From: Naganishia liquefaciens | Taxonomy: Eukaryota; Basidiomycota; Tremellomycetes; Filobasidiales; Filobasidiaceae | DNA: 64,000 nt | Assembly (NCBI GenBank): GCA_013423385.1 | Contig: BLZA01000030.1 | Coordinates: 434,001 to 498,000, forward strand | Direction: 5' to 3' | Shown here: positions 35,433-46,780 of the stretch, piece after piece | Layout: the number at the start of each line of letters is the position of its first letter | Numbering within the stretch: position 1 is the stretch's first letter | Program-made: the position numbers and the translations under genes | Notes under the pieces: model-generated | Database searches by the model: none | Told to the model about the DNA's origin: nothing | The model's input: only the letters and a program-made list of their open reading frames with translations

Positions 35433-36308
35433 ATGCAATCCATGTTTCAGGCGAGATCAGCCTTATCGTGGCACTCCCATTCATCTGTCGTTTCAGTCAC
35501 TTCCAGCAACGCAGAGAGCCAGAACAACATGCAAGCAGGAAGCTTATCAGTCAGTCAGTGCCAACGATCTCTACGTGGACTCTTCGTTACGCGAAGAGGG
35601 CTAATATCGCAAGGCTTTTCAGACGAACAAAAAGCCGGAGATGAGCAGTTACACTATGGGAACGAGCCGGTAGGACCCGGTCCATCCAGAGAAAATCCAG
35701 CAGGCGTGAGTGTGTGAGCCAGGACGCCTCGACAAATCTCCCTCATTGACTTGAACGCTTGCAGGTATATCCGCACTCGGCTCCTGAACGTCAGTCGTGT
35801 TGATTTTCTGCAAGACGAGACAGACAAATCCCTGACGATTGACCTCACACAGCGGCAGAACCGGCACAGCAAGACCGTCGACAACTTCCCTTGTCGACTG
35901 GAGCACAGGGCGAACAGGCCGGAGCCGTGCCAACATCGACAAGAGGTATCCCGGGCACAGGCAACCCTTCGGACTCTGAGCATGACCCCAGAGTCGTCTT
36001 TTCCAACGTGAGCTTCCGATGTCTCTTCTTTTCCCACATGCCGACACGAACTGATCACCTGCCCATTCGTGCAGCCAATTCTCTACCAAGAGCTCATGGG
36101 CAAGCTCGACCACGCCTTGACCGAAACCATCAACGCCATCAAAGACGAGTCACCCTCGGGGATTGGCGGCGTTGGAAGAGCGCTCATTGCCAAATTCCAA
36201 GGGTGGAGGGACGAAGTGGATGGACTTCGCAAAGGGCAACCGGTCGATGCGCCAGAGGGACAAGGCGGTGTGGAGATGTCCAGTGAATCTGGCCTATATA
36301 CGGACTAG
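35433..36308 (+). CDS. Unknown small protein, exon 1 uncertain
   Basis: I do not recognise this gene. The 3' half is the firmer part. An exon at about 35870-36009 ends with SEHDPRVVFSN at a GTGAGC donor. It joins in frame, after an intron to 36073, to PILYQELMGKLDHALTETIN, AIKDESPSG and AKFQGWRDEVDGL, stopping at 36306-36308. A helical C-terminal half with an acidic Gly/Ser tail is predicted. A possible first exon from the ATG at 35433 ends at a GTGAGT donor at 35715; phase 0 to an acceptor at 35869 would give a protein of about 220 residues. It is head-to-head with POP1, and the gap from 35185 holds the likely shared promoter. Confidence 0.4.
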
Positions 36309-37869
36309 CGTAAGGATGTTGGAAGGGAATGTTCGAGAGGGAAATAGATAGAAGAGCTGTTGTATACATAACGTGAAATCATGTTTGAAGGCCTTCATCG
36401 GTATCAAGCCTATACCGCTTGTTTCCGCAGGGGCTGCAGTATACAGATTGAATGTCCATTATTTGATACATCTCATGCTTTGTGAAATCGGTATGCCAAC
36501 CACGATACAACTATTTCTGAAGGACAGGTGCCGGTCAGCCTTCGTTTAGATGATCCCAGCTCGAAAACTTGCCGTTGCTATTCATACAGTAATCTATGAC
36601 GACGTGACAGCTCACGAGGACGCTTGACACTCGACATTCAGCCGGCCATTCGACAGGGGACCGTGTGATCCAAGGGAAGACTGGGAGATTCGGAAGAGAT
36701 GGAGCCGGATCGCTGACTTCTGCGGAAATGCAAAGGCAGACCGATGAGGGACGCGACCGAAGTGCAGACCTCTCCGCGGACTTACCCATCCTTGTTCATC
36801 GATTGACGCATAGCCATGATGTGCTGATACATGGTCAAGGAATACCTGCGCTTTGCCCTTTCTCTGCGGGACACTTCTGGGTCTATGGATACCAGATGAT
36901 CAGCGAGACAGAGAGGTCAGATGGCTGTCAGGAGCCCACCTTCATCTGCCGCATCGTTAGGCACGGGAGGAGGTGCTAGATCAAAGTACCCTCGTTCACT
37001 TTCTCTGAAAGTAGATCCTGCCTGCGGGGAGGTTGAAGCCGACATTGTTTTGCTGAGTTGTATGGTTGGCCACCTCCAATCTGCATAATATGTCTACCTG
37101 CCGGGAATTTCGAGTTGTGCGGGAAGTATATGTAACAGACGCCAGCACGATGCAAGAGAAGGGGATTGGCTAGAACCAAACGTCGAGCAATCCAAGCGAC
37201 AGGAAGCTAATGGTTTGCGCTTGCGGTCCCAGTGGAAGAGCTGAAGAGCTAGTTGAGGGAAGCTGTATGGAGATAGAAGATCTCGAGACATTACGACATT
37301 GAGAGAAGGGCCAAAGAGCGACCTAGCGCTGTACCGGGCAGGCTAATGAGCGAAGTATCCGAGATGCGGTCCGAGCGCCCTCCTATCATAATTCGGTATC
37401 AAGCACTATAGCAGCTGATCGATATATCACTTTGGCCCAACACTGCTCCATGACACGTTCTATCATGAGATCACGCGAGGCACTTACCAGATCCAACATC
37501 ATCTTTCGCTTGGGAAGCTGATATCGTGGAGGAAGCTGGCGGAGACAGCTTGCAGAACTAGATCTATGACGCAATTCACGGGATTCTTGAATAGAGTCAG
37601 CTTGAAATCTCCCTGACGTAGTCTGCAGAATATGGCTGCTTTGACTGCGTCGCCAAGCGATAGCAGGCAATGGGCTTGAAACGCGTGTTCGTGACTTTGA
37701 CAAGCGGCACGGGCTTTTAGTCGATAGGCTAGAAAATGCTTGCAGCCTATACATTAATCGGTATAGACTCGTCATGAGAACCGTCATAGAAGGAGCCGCA
37801 GACGCTGATTAGTGTAGGAAAGGAGCGGGTATGAGTACATCGTCCGAGTCAGGACCGGCGAAACTTCAT
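36309..37869. other. Gene-poor stretch
   Basis: About 1.56 kb with only short frames on both strands (for example 36665-36979 + and 37787-37386 -). None has a recognisable motif or a splice partner. The first ~200 bp are AT-rich, as expected of a 3' flank. This is the least gene-like part of the window and borders an inverted-repeat element. Confidence 0.4.
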
Positions 37870-38550
37870 AGAGGGGTGGGTGTCATGAAACGAGCAATTT
37901 TGACGAAAAAACCTGCTAGGCTTCCGGCGTTTTGATGAAAAAAGATGCTAGTTTGACATCGACATAGAATGCTTACATAAGTGACGGTTTTGCTGACGTC
38001 ATTTTTGCCAGATTTGTCTCAGGCAAAAGAGACCTCAGTACCGGGATTCAAATATTATGCAAACGCGGCCACGACGAAGAGAGAAGCAGATTTTGGCTTA
38101 GTGGTTAGAGTGCGAATTGCTTGCGCTTCATGACTATACGACAGCACGATGCCCCATTGCGGCTTTTTACCTTTTTTGCGCGAGCTTGCTCTCCCGTGCC
38201 CATTTTACGAGAACGTTGGTAGTTTACCTTTCACGTCACGTCCGAGTCGTCTCTTTTGCTATGCCATTTTCTCCGAGCGTCCGGAGTGTCCCAGAACTTG
38301 GACTCAGCTGACACTTGTCAAGTACTCTCGCAGAAAGTATCTGCAAGCAGGATAACGTATGACAAATGCGACCGACTTGCTAGAACATGGACTTCGGCCC
38401 TCGAGCCAGTCTCTCTGGCTGCCCAAAAAAGATGCTAATGTGGTACCGACCTTCGCGTTCGAAGGGCAAAAAAGATGCTAATTTGACACCAACATAGACC
38501 TTCAGACGGCGAGACGGCGAAAATTACTGCTAATTTTGACACCCACCTCT
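37870..38550. mobile_element. Small terminal-inverted-repeat (MITE-like) element
   Basis: The left end reads GAGGGGTGGGTGTCA (37871-37885). The right end, on the other strand, reads AGAGGTGGGTGTCA (38550-38537). Inside both ends follows a degenerate GCA(G)TAATTTT-type stretch, so the inverted repeats are ~30 bp and imperfect. Subterminal copies of an AAAAAAGATGCTAATTTGAC motif occur at 37937-37970, 38424-38445 and 38467-38503. The ~680-bp unit has no coding frame of note. That layout fits a non-autonomous, aged DNA transposon. No certain target-site duplication is seen, so the exact ends may shift by a few bases. Confidence 0.5.
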
Positions 38551-38785
38551 GTATGGTGTGTCGCCGGTCCTTCCGAGTCCGAGTCGTCATGCTCTGGCTG
38601 GCCGGGAAGCGTGTTTCGCGTCATTTCCGCGTGAGGCTCGCTTGTACACGTCAGCCGGCGCGCGACGTGAGGTAAGCGGGAACGGCCACGGTGACAGGCC
38701 ACACCACGAACTTGAAGTAGGGATAGGGATGACCTGAAACCATCGGCACCGATCCGTGACCATACATTCACGCATCTCGCTCACC

Positions 38786-39573
38786 ATGTCGACCTATCCA
38801 ACGACATCACTGCACTCGTTCTCCGACGTGATTCGGAATCGCCTCACGTCGCCATTCTCCATCTGCCTGGGAATCGGCCTCGGCGCAGCATCCTATCATG
38901 CGTTCAGCAATGTGGCCACATACTTTTACGGTCCAGTTGCTGCTATGAACGAGGACAAGCTTGACCTGAAGAAGGATGCTGCCCATGCGATCCAGGTGTG
39001 GGAATGGTTCTACGTCAAGGCTTCGGTGAGTCCATCGACTCCTAGTATTTCAACTCGATGTGCTGACCATATTTTAGCTTCATGCCACGGCTTCTGCCCT
39101 AATCGGCTCTTTGGGCCTTGTGACTGCCGGATTTTTGATTCCTCCTTCGTCGTTCTCGACATATCCTCGAGATCTTCGCAGGTCATTGTGGGGTGCCGCT
39201 GCGCTGGTGTTCGCCTCTTTGCCATTCAGTATTCTCAAGCGTGAGTGGAGTCTCTCCATCCCCGTCATGGCATTTCTCAACCAAACTTCCATCAGTCGGA
39301 CCAACCGATAAGATTATGCTCGATCTAAACCAGAAGATTGTCAAGAACAAGTCGACAGCGGGAAAGATCTACCCGACCGACTCATCCGCCCCATCCTCCA
39401 AGGCTGCCTCAGTCTATGCTTCCGAGCATCAGACTCAAGGGGGTCTACACCCTACAGAGGAGGCTCAGGCAGAGTTCTTGCTTGCAGCGTGGCAAGAGGG
39501 TCACCTGGTCAGGACCATCATCAGCGTTATCGGCTTCGAGGCCGCCATGCTCGCAACTTTCCTAGCTTTCTAG
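38786..39573 (+). CDS. DUF1772-like small membrane protein
   Basis: A small integral membrane protein of the DUF1772 (anthrone oxygenase-like) type. The biochemical role of most members is unknown. Three exons (38786-39025, 39078 to about 39240, and about 39295 to 39573) encode ~210 residues. Hydrophobic segments lie at SICLGIGLGAASYHAF, TASALIGSLGLVTAGFLI, GAAALVFASLPFSIL and near the C-terminus in ISVIGFEAAMLATFLAF. The GPTDKIMLDLNQK stretch after the third segment corresponds to the family's PTN-R-L-L motif. WQEGHLVRTI fits its W-x(3)-H-xVR motif. The start ATG at 38786 directly precedes the Ser/Thr-rich N-terminus. Confidence 0.65.
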
Positions 39574-40029
39574 ATCATGAGCGATCAAAGGTTTCTGTCG
39601 ACCGATGACGAGCTGCAGCCTCAGCAGAGGAGCGAAGACACTGAATGTTGTATGGAACAGAAGCAGATACCGTAATATTACACCATATTCGCGAAAACCC
39701 CAGTGATCGCTGCTGATGGTGTCCGTCTCGAACGCGCGTTTGGCTTGTCCCTCTTGATGATTTCAAGGAACCTCAGCGCATATTCCCGTCCATCATCTGT
39801 CTCCAATCGCCTGCGCCGACGGATAGAAGTTTGGCTGACGGACGAAGTGGTGCACACTCTGAGCATGGGCGTCAGGGATGGCGGATGACGCAAGCAAAGT
39901 CACGTGCGGTATAGGTGTCTGGACGATCAGACTGGAGGACATGACCGGTCGACAAGAGTGAAGCCAGGCTCCCCTCAATGCGTGGAGGCGTCTCACGTCC
40001 TGCTCTGTCCAGAGCATTATCAGCGCAAG
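39574..40029. other. DUF1772/CSN6 spacer
   Basis: 456 bp between co-directional genes. A 71-codon - strand frame at 39893-39678 is Arg-rich without homologue and I regard it as chance. The CSN6 promoter should lie here. Confidence 0.35.
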
Positions 40030-41555
40030 ATGGCAACGTCCGCTTCCTCCTCATCGCCTCTCCTGGCAAATCAGGGCAACAATTCTGGACTCGCCATTAG
40101 CTTGTAGGCTCAGTGTTGTGCACGCCTTTTCAGAGCTTAATCACTCCTCTCCTCAGGCACCCTTTACCGATACTTAGTATATCGGAACACTACACGAGGG
40201 ATTTCTCGGCTAAAGGCTCAACATGTAAAGGTGAGCACTGCAAGGGTGTCATAGCAGCATAGGAGTACTGAATCAAGCGATCAGTCATCGGTGGACTTTT
40301 GGGAACTCAGTCGGGCCGAGAGGTATCCATCACAAATTCGTTCGAGCTCGCATTAAAGATCACCGCAAATACGAGTGATGTGGATATGGAGGAAGAGAGA
40401 AAAGAGAATGCCTATGATCTCGACAAGGATTTCTTAGAAACAAGACGGGAACAGTGTGAGAGAGAATTGCCGTTCTCGTCTGGCTCGCTACTCATAATCA
40501 GCCAACATACTTTCCAGTCAAGCAAGTCTTTCCCACGCTAGATTTGATCGGATGGTACAGCATTGGTCCGGAACCAACAAGAGCAGATATACACATCCAG
40601 CACGAGGTAGGTACACTCTTGATGTGGCAGGCCCTATCGCTCATCCCTATGCTACCCAATCGCTAGTTCGCATCGGTTATCGAGACACCTATCTTTCTCC
40701 AGCTATCGCCAAGCGAATCTGAAACCTCTCCATCTCGTACCAATGGAGAGATTCCCGTTAGGATTTTTCAGTCGGCATTGGGCGCTAACGACGACTTGGT
40801 TGACGAGACTAGCAACGCGAACGGCATCAAGTTTGTTGAGCTCAAATATGCGGTCGAGACGGGCGAAGCCGAGCGGATTGCCGTTGATGGAGCTGCAAAG
40901 GCGGGAGGAGAAGAGGATGGCTCTGGCGGAAGTGCCCGTAAGTGGTCTTCACAAGCTTGTCTACAATGTGCGCAGCTTAGACGAAGACGACCAGTGGTGA
41001 CAAGCCTGACGACGCAGAGGAACGCTGTGGCAATGCTGTATGAGCGCATGCAGATACTGCTGAAGTACATTGCTGGAGTAATCAATAGTAAGCATTGGGG
41101 CGAGCAAAATTTTCAGCTTGACTTGACAAGCATACCGTCACTCAGGCACGGCTCAACCGGATCACTCTATCCTGCGTCAGGTGTCAGCTATCGTCTCTAC
41201 GCTTCCAGTCATGACGGAGTCAGGATTCAGAGAGGAATTTCTGACGGTGAGCTGGTCAGTATATCGCCTCAACAGAGCAGTCTCTAAATCACTCTACAGG
41301 AATATTCCGATGTTCAACTCACGTCTTACTTAGCGAATATGACGAAAACTCTGGCCACGCTAAACGACGTAAGCTGCATCCTTCCTGCGATATGCGTATC
41401 CCACCCTGACCTCGCTTCTGCAGTTGACCGACCGATTCAACGCGGTTCATCATAAAGAGGCGAATCCCAACGGTCGAGGAGGAAATATGGACTTCAGCAA
41501 TTTCATGGGCTCAATGGGCATAAATCCTGTGCAGGAACGCAAACACCGAAGATAG
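40030..41555 (+). CDS. CSN6: COP9 signalosome subunit 6 (MPN domain)
   Basis: Non-catalytic MPN-minus subunit of the COP9 signalosome, which removes Nedd8 from cullins and pairs with Csn5. A Ser-rich N-terminus is followed across a 40106-40157 intron by LHPLPILSISEHYTR, a CSN6 hallmark. IGGLLGTQSGREVSITNSFE and, across an intron, FPTLDLIGWYSIGPEPT complete the MPN fold. No JAMM zinc motif (HxHx(7)Sx(2)D) is present, as expected for this subunit. LVTSLTTQRNAVAMLYERMQ and YLANMTKTLATLND form the C-terminal helices. The exact acceptor before LVTSL (CCAG at about 40990) was set by reading frame. Stop at 41553-41555. Confidence 0.9.
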
Positions 41556-42056
41556 TGTATCATTCATCGGAAAGTTGTATCATCACGACTGTACATATGT
41601 GAACAGCGATAGGACCCAAACGTCACTTATCTCTTCGAAAATGCGTGATCGCAATCTCGATCACGACGGCGCTCACAGAGCGAGTAACTGTTTCACAACG
41701 GATCTCCGCGCTGGTCATTTAAGCGATACAATGATAGGTGTATGTTGTTGGCCTTCACCGATCGAAGCGAGACACCAAAGGAATGATTTCGCTCATCGAC
41801 TGGAACACACACAAAAGGTGACGCGCTAAAATGAAACGTAGGAAGGCTTTGTTGTAGGCTGGAGGACGAAAATATCACGGTGTACTGCATCAGAATGTCG
41901 CGCATACGGTCGACTGCTGTTCTTCACGTTGCGGCTTCAGTGCGATGTCAAAGACAATTCACTGGTGATCATGCGGCGATCCGACTGGGTTCCGTAATGA
42001 TTGGGAGGAAGCGGCTTTGTTATGTACGCGTACTACGGGAGAGTCCTGGATCAGCT
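41556..42056. other. Convergent 3' region CSN6/unknown gene
   Basis: About 500 bp between converging stops. No recognisable gene; likely two 3' UTRs. Confidence 0.35.
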
Positions 42057-43273
42057 TCATCCCTCAATGAGCAGCAATGGCCGTCTTACGGTGTTCTTGG
42101 GAAACGAGGTAACGCTTTGTCGGCGACTTGAACAGGTCGAGTTCCTCCAATTGCGAGGTGTACTATGCGATGATGAGGAGGTCTATTTCAACAACAGAAG
42201 TGCAGGACCACTTACGCTTTGAAGATGGGCTCTCTGGGTTTAGGATTGTCGCAGGACGACATGCACGAAATCGATCCCATGTCCTGTACGTGGTGGCTGG
42301 AGCTCCTATCGTCGCGAGCACGTAAATGCGCATTCTCCTTTTCCTCTCTGATCTCTGGTAATTTTGGCGATCCACTGTCAATCTTAGCCATATGGGCTGC
42401 AGATAGAGGAGTCTGGTATGAAACATGATTCGCTCGGAGTGATCCGCCAGTCTCGTTTACGGACCTGCCATTAATGCGGGATCGATCTGCGCTGTTCACG
42501 ATGACTGCAGATTCTCGGAGTGACCATCGCGATTCCGAAAGAAAAGGAGCAGAAATCACAGGCGAGGCAGCCCTCGATATCAACGGCTTCTGCTCCTCGG
42601 GAACGACGGAGGAAGCCAAGGAATCGAACGAGAACTTTCTCCTGATAAAAGAGGATAATCCCGATTTCCGCTTTCCCCGTGATTGCGCGGCGTCCGAGAA
42701 AGCTACTACCACAGGATCGCCTGCACCCACACCACCTGATGCGTCATCAACCCCGTTCCCCTTCGACATGGGATAGGTATGGCCGCGACGATCGTACGGC
42801 GGAAACGGGATCTCGGTCAAGGATTTCACCTTGGACAGCTTTCGTCTGATAATACCACCTCGTTGCATGTGATCGGTTCCTGTCTGATGTGCAGGTATTG
42901 CACAGTGGTCGCCGCCAGCATGTGCGCCTTCAGCCACAGGGGATGGCATGAAAGGAAGGCTTTTCGTCTTCTGCGAAGAAGTGGCATGGATTCGGTGACA
43001 GCTCGCCATGGAGATGTGTTCTGCGGCTGTGAAGATGTCCCCCGTGGCGGCGGAGAAGTATCTCGTTCTAGTAGAGTAAAGCGTGCCGCTCGTGTTCTCC
43101 GCAATGATGCGAGAAGCGCACTTTTCAGATTTGGCAGGAGACCTCGAGGAGGTCCTCGGATGTTGGGTCTGCTGATTGACGGGAAAGTTGGTGAAGGAAC
43201 TGCCGGAACCTGACGCTGGTAACGCTGCAGCAGCTGCTTGTTGATGCCAGACGATCTGCAAGGAAAATCCCAT
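42057..43273 (-). CDS. Unknown Ser/Arg-rich protein, ~387 aa
   Basis: I do not recognise this protein. A long exon from the ATG at 43271-43273 to 42216 encodes ~352 residues rich in Ser, Arg and Ala. It contains basic patches such as IIRRKLSKVKSL and GKRKSGLSSFIRRKFSFDSL, which look like phosphorylation-prone linkers. A GTAAGT donor after codon 352 and a CATAG acceptor define a 53-nt intron (42163-42215), the usual size here. The second exon adds 34 codons with a basic, Ser/Thr-rich tail to a TGA at 42057. Without that intron the frame stops one codon later. No transmembrane segment or known domain is visible. The gene is head-to-head with the MIT gene. The long frame and a fitting intron support a real gene. 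Confidence 0.5.
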
Positions 43274-43998
43274 CGTGTTTTCTGCAACGGGTGGTCAGGT
43301 GAATATGGCGAGATCAAGCTAGAACGACAAAGCTCGTCCTGTTCGGGGAACCTTTTGACAGATCTCTGTGAGGAAGAATACGAAGCCCAGCGCGTGCGTG
43401 CTGTAGACCAGAATTAGTGATGACCGATCTTCCCCGCTTAGACCAGCGATGACCTGTTAAGCGGAGGGCTGCTGTTGTCGAGATACCTTGGAGATACCGT
43501 TGCTGGAACGCTATTATATCGTTTTGGGGCTTTAGAATGCAGAACGAATGCGGATTGGAAGTACTTTTATGTGTCGAGAGATGCTGAGTTGGCTCGATGC
43601 CCTTTTATCGTGCGCACCGGCAGCGACCAAGTGGGTGTGTCATGCGATACACAGCATTCGCTATCGCTCAAGCTGGTTCTCACATTAGCTACGAGCTAAT
43701 CTACCGTTCATGTGCGGTTAATGACGGCTTGTTTACCTTGTGGGCGGATGATAGTGATAATGATCGACTTCTTGGCTGTTTCACTTGAATTTGGTCATAA
43801 TGCTCGCTCTTGGAGATCAAGGGCGTCTGGCACTTGCCGATGCGTCGGAAATCTGCTCGTCTGCTCGCATTTCGACCATCATTCAAGCTTACCTACCGCT
43901 TCCGCAAAGATTCATAGCAACGGATGCACTGACGTTGCAGAGTCTCTAGGACATCAAGATTCTTGGTACTGGATTCCGGGACAGGCAATGGACTGAAG
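43274..43998. promoter_or_regulatory. Divergent intergenic region, unknown gene/MIT
   Basis: 725 bp between two start codons; both promoters are expected here. Short frames only. No strong TATA box apart from a TTATAT near 43515. Confidence 0.35.
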
Positions 43999-46780
43999 AT
44001 GTCAAGTTCGGGACATCATGAAGTACCGAGGGCGCTGGAGTTCGATAACGCTATGTCAGCCTCAGGATCGCGAACAAACGGCCACCAAGGTTGTGCCTTA
44101 CCTTTGGGCACAGTCCTGCCGGCTGAGGTCGGGCAACATTCAAATACCCCACGACTCGGATCAGCCCATGATCCAGAGACCCAAAGTCCGAGAACGCCGT
44201 CATCGGATGTAGTCGTCTCGCCCATTGATTCAAATGCAACGAACAGGCCTCCTGACAGAAGCTCCTCATCAAGAAGTAAAGGGAAACGGCGTGCAGACCA
44301 GTTGCCGGAGCAAGTCCCGCATTCGGGAACTCCCGGTGCAAACAAGCTCTCTCGGAGCCATCAATTTCAGGACGCTATTAACCACGAGGTGGTATCAGGA
44401 TCACAGTATCCGGGTCCCTCCCCACCCGAGCCTCCTCCGCTGCCGCCATTATCGCCATCTCATGTGCAGCGATTCGTCACGGAAGAAATACGAGAAACCA
44501 TATCCCCTTTCCCTGCTGAGCAAGACAGCAGGCGGAATGATCAATGGACCCATGGGCTTACAGATTTCAAGAGTCAAGCAGGCATAACGTCTTCAAGACA
44601 AACAGAATCAAGCGGCGACTTGACCACAACTCGTGGCAGCGCCGGCAGTGCCTCCGCGGAAAGCAGTGGCCGTCAAGTCGAACAGCGGTCATTTGTTATT
44701 GCCGATTCTCCGAGATCGGTGAAATCGTCGACCAGATCCAAGAACCGTATACCTTCTCGAGAAATTCTGCAGACGGCTCTCAATCTCGCGCAGCAAGCCG
44801 TAAAACGCGACGGCGACAACGATATAGCTGGTGCGATCACCCTCTACAGGGAGGCCGTCGAGAAGTTGCGGACAGTCATGGGCCGGGTAGGTTTGACGTT
44901 GGAACCCCTGTCGCCGGGCCTGGGAATATCGGAATCCGGTGAGGAGGAGAGAGCGGATCAGATCGCGGCGGCGGGACGTCGAAGAGCTAGCGGACCCAGT
45001 CGGACTGCAGAAGAAGGGAAAACACTGAAGGGCATTGTGGGTCTTTGCGAGAACGTGGCCTTCCGTTCGCCTTACTCATGTTCTTTGACAGCATGATGCC
45101 TATATCGCTCGTATCGCTCTGCTGACCCGGATGCAGGCCGAGGGCATTGTTGTTTCAGAACCGTCCGCAGCCATGAACTCATTGCAGCAACATTCCTCCG
45201 AAGGCCGATCATCGCATCTTTCGTCTCCGCAAAGCTTGAACCACACCAGCTCAGCGGTGAGTATAGGGGAGGTCCACCATGGAGGAAATGACGCGCCTAC
45301 ATATGATCATCGTTGTCCCGATGCCAATCCACTCAAAGGACGTCTTTTGAACGGAGTTCATATTAGACGACCTGACACCATCGTGACCGAAGCTCGCCCG
45401 CCTATATCTCAAAGAACAGCGAGTCTCCCAACACATCGTAACTCAGTATTGTTTTCATCTCCGTCTTCGCCTTCTTTCGAGCTCGAAGATCGCTTTCGAA
45501 ACCAACCGATGCAGATTCGAGGCTCCCCGGAGGAGCGAGATGCAGTACTTTGTTCTTCCGGTCGATCCGCCTTCTTCTCCCGCCTTACGATTAGTGCAGA
45601 CATCGATCTCGACTCGAGTTCAGCAAAAAGTCCGGTCCCACCACGCCCAACTCGAAGCCCGTTGCGCTTATCCCCACAGCCTGACCTTCAAATTAACAGG
45701 AATGCGAATCAAGTTGACGCTTCAAATCTGACAGAGGCGCAACAAGGGTCGGATGGACGAATGAATCCAGATCAGCCAGCTGTGCGAACCCGACGGAGAA
45801 CGGAGTCCGATGCCACCGTTATGACTCTTAAGGCCGCGCCCACACCATCGACTTTGGCAAGCCCTGACCTTTCGTCCATTTCATCAGCCCATTATCCATT
45901 CCACGTATTGCGACAAATCCATAGTAGCATGACTCTGTCTAACGGTGCTCTAGTCACCCAAGGTCTTTGCGTCCCCCGAACGACATGGTCTGTTACAGGA
46001 GCCAAATTACCAGCCCTCGAAACCAAGAATCGTGTCATGTTGCTGCTCTCACAGAGCTTGACTGTTGTGCGGGAAGCAGGACAGCCGCTCTTGCAGATGA
46101 ATCGTTCTGGCAAGAAAGTTTTGGATTCGGCGGCGCTAAAAGCTTTTGTCGTGTCTCTAGAAGACATGGAGGCTCTGATAGGAGAGTGTCAGAAGATTTT
46201 GGCGAAGAAGGTCGGAGAAGGAAAGGTATTTGTGAAGCCGCGCAAATCAAATACGGTGAGAAGCAGTCTTCTGTCTCGCCGAAGATCTCACCTTACGTCA
46301 ATTAATTGGCAATCAGGCGTCAATCAGTAATTGGGGATCTAAGTTCAGCAAGACCTTTGACAAAATGATGACTGCCACGGGCAAGAGGTGCGAATTCGCC
46401 TGCTTGGGCAACCAACAGGCTGTGCAATCACTGATTTTTCCATTGTGTAGCCTGGACTCGAATGCAACTTATAATGAATGCCTTACGCGGCTTTGTGCTG
46501 ATGTCCAGTGCATAGGTATGCAGCGGGACGATCGTGGACCGTCTGGCAAGCTGACAATCGCTTTTGCGCAGATCATCATCTCACGGCATCGAAAGACAAT
46601 TCTATATACATCGACTCAAGAATGGCCCTTGAAAGCAGACTCAAGCGTATTTCTGGCTTCTTCGGGGATGTCGTGCTGCGTTTTGTGTTACAGGACCTTA
46701 CCTTGTTACTGGTAAGTTTCGGTGCTTCTAAAGATATTAGCTTAGGTATTGACACCATATCCAGTCTCGACAAATCTTAG
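43999..46780 (+). CDS. MIT-domain protein, ESCRT/vesicle-traffic type
   Basis: A ~850-residue protein of the fungal family with a single MIT domain in long disordered sequence. MIT domains usually bind the MIM motifs of ESCRT-III proteins; the role of this family is not established. A Pro-rich patch (PGPSPPEPPPLPPLSPSHV) lies near residue 140. MIT helices 1 and 2 are SREILQTALNLAQQAVKRDG and DIAGAITLYREAVEKLRTVM. Helix 3 (HDAYIARIALLTRMQAEG) comes after a ~55-residue Glu/Ala/Arg insertion and an intron at about 45036-45090. A conserved C-terminal half includes GALVTQGLCVPRTTWSVTGA, LLLSQSLTVVREAGQPLLQM and, in the last exons, FFGDVVLRFVLQDLTLLL. The final residues are uncertain: reading straight on stops at 46780, while an intron from 46710 would end later. 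Confidence 0.75.

Noticed and set aside
37386-37787. 133-codon - strand frame in the gene-poor region
   Set aside because: Arg/Ser-rich composition without motifs; no splice partner; likely a chance frame.
38060-38180. tRNA gene at the A-box match
   Set aside because: No B box, no acceptor-stem pairing and no anticodon arm can be drawn.
40924-40990. Premature stops in CSN6 after the Gly/Ser-rich stretch
   Set aside because: They fall within an intron; a CCAG acceptor at about 40990 restores LVTSLTTQRNAVAML.
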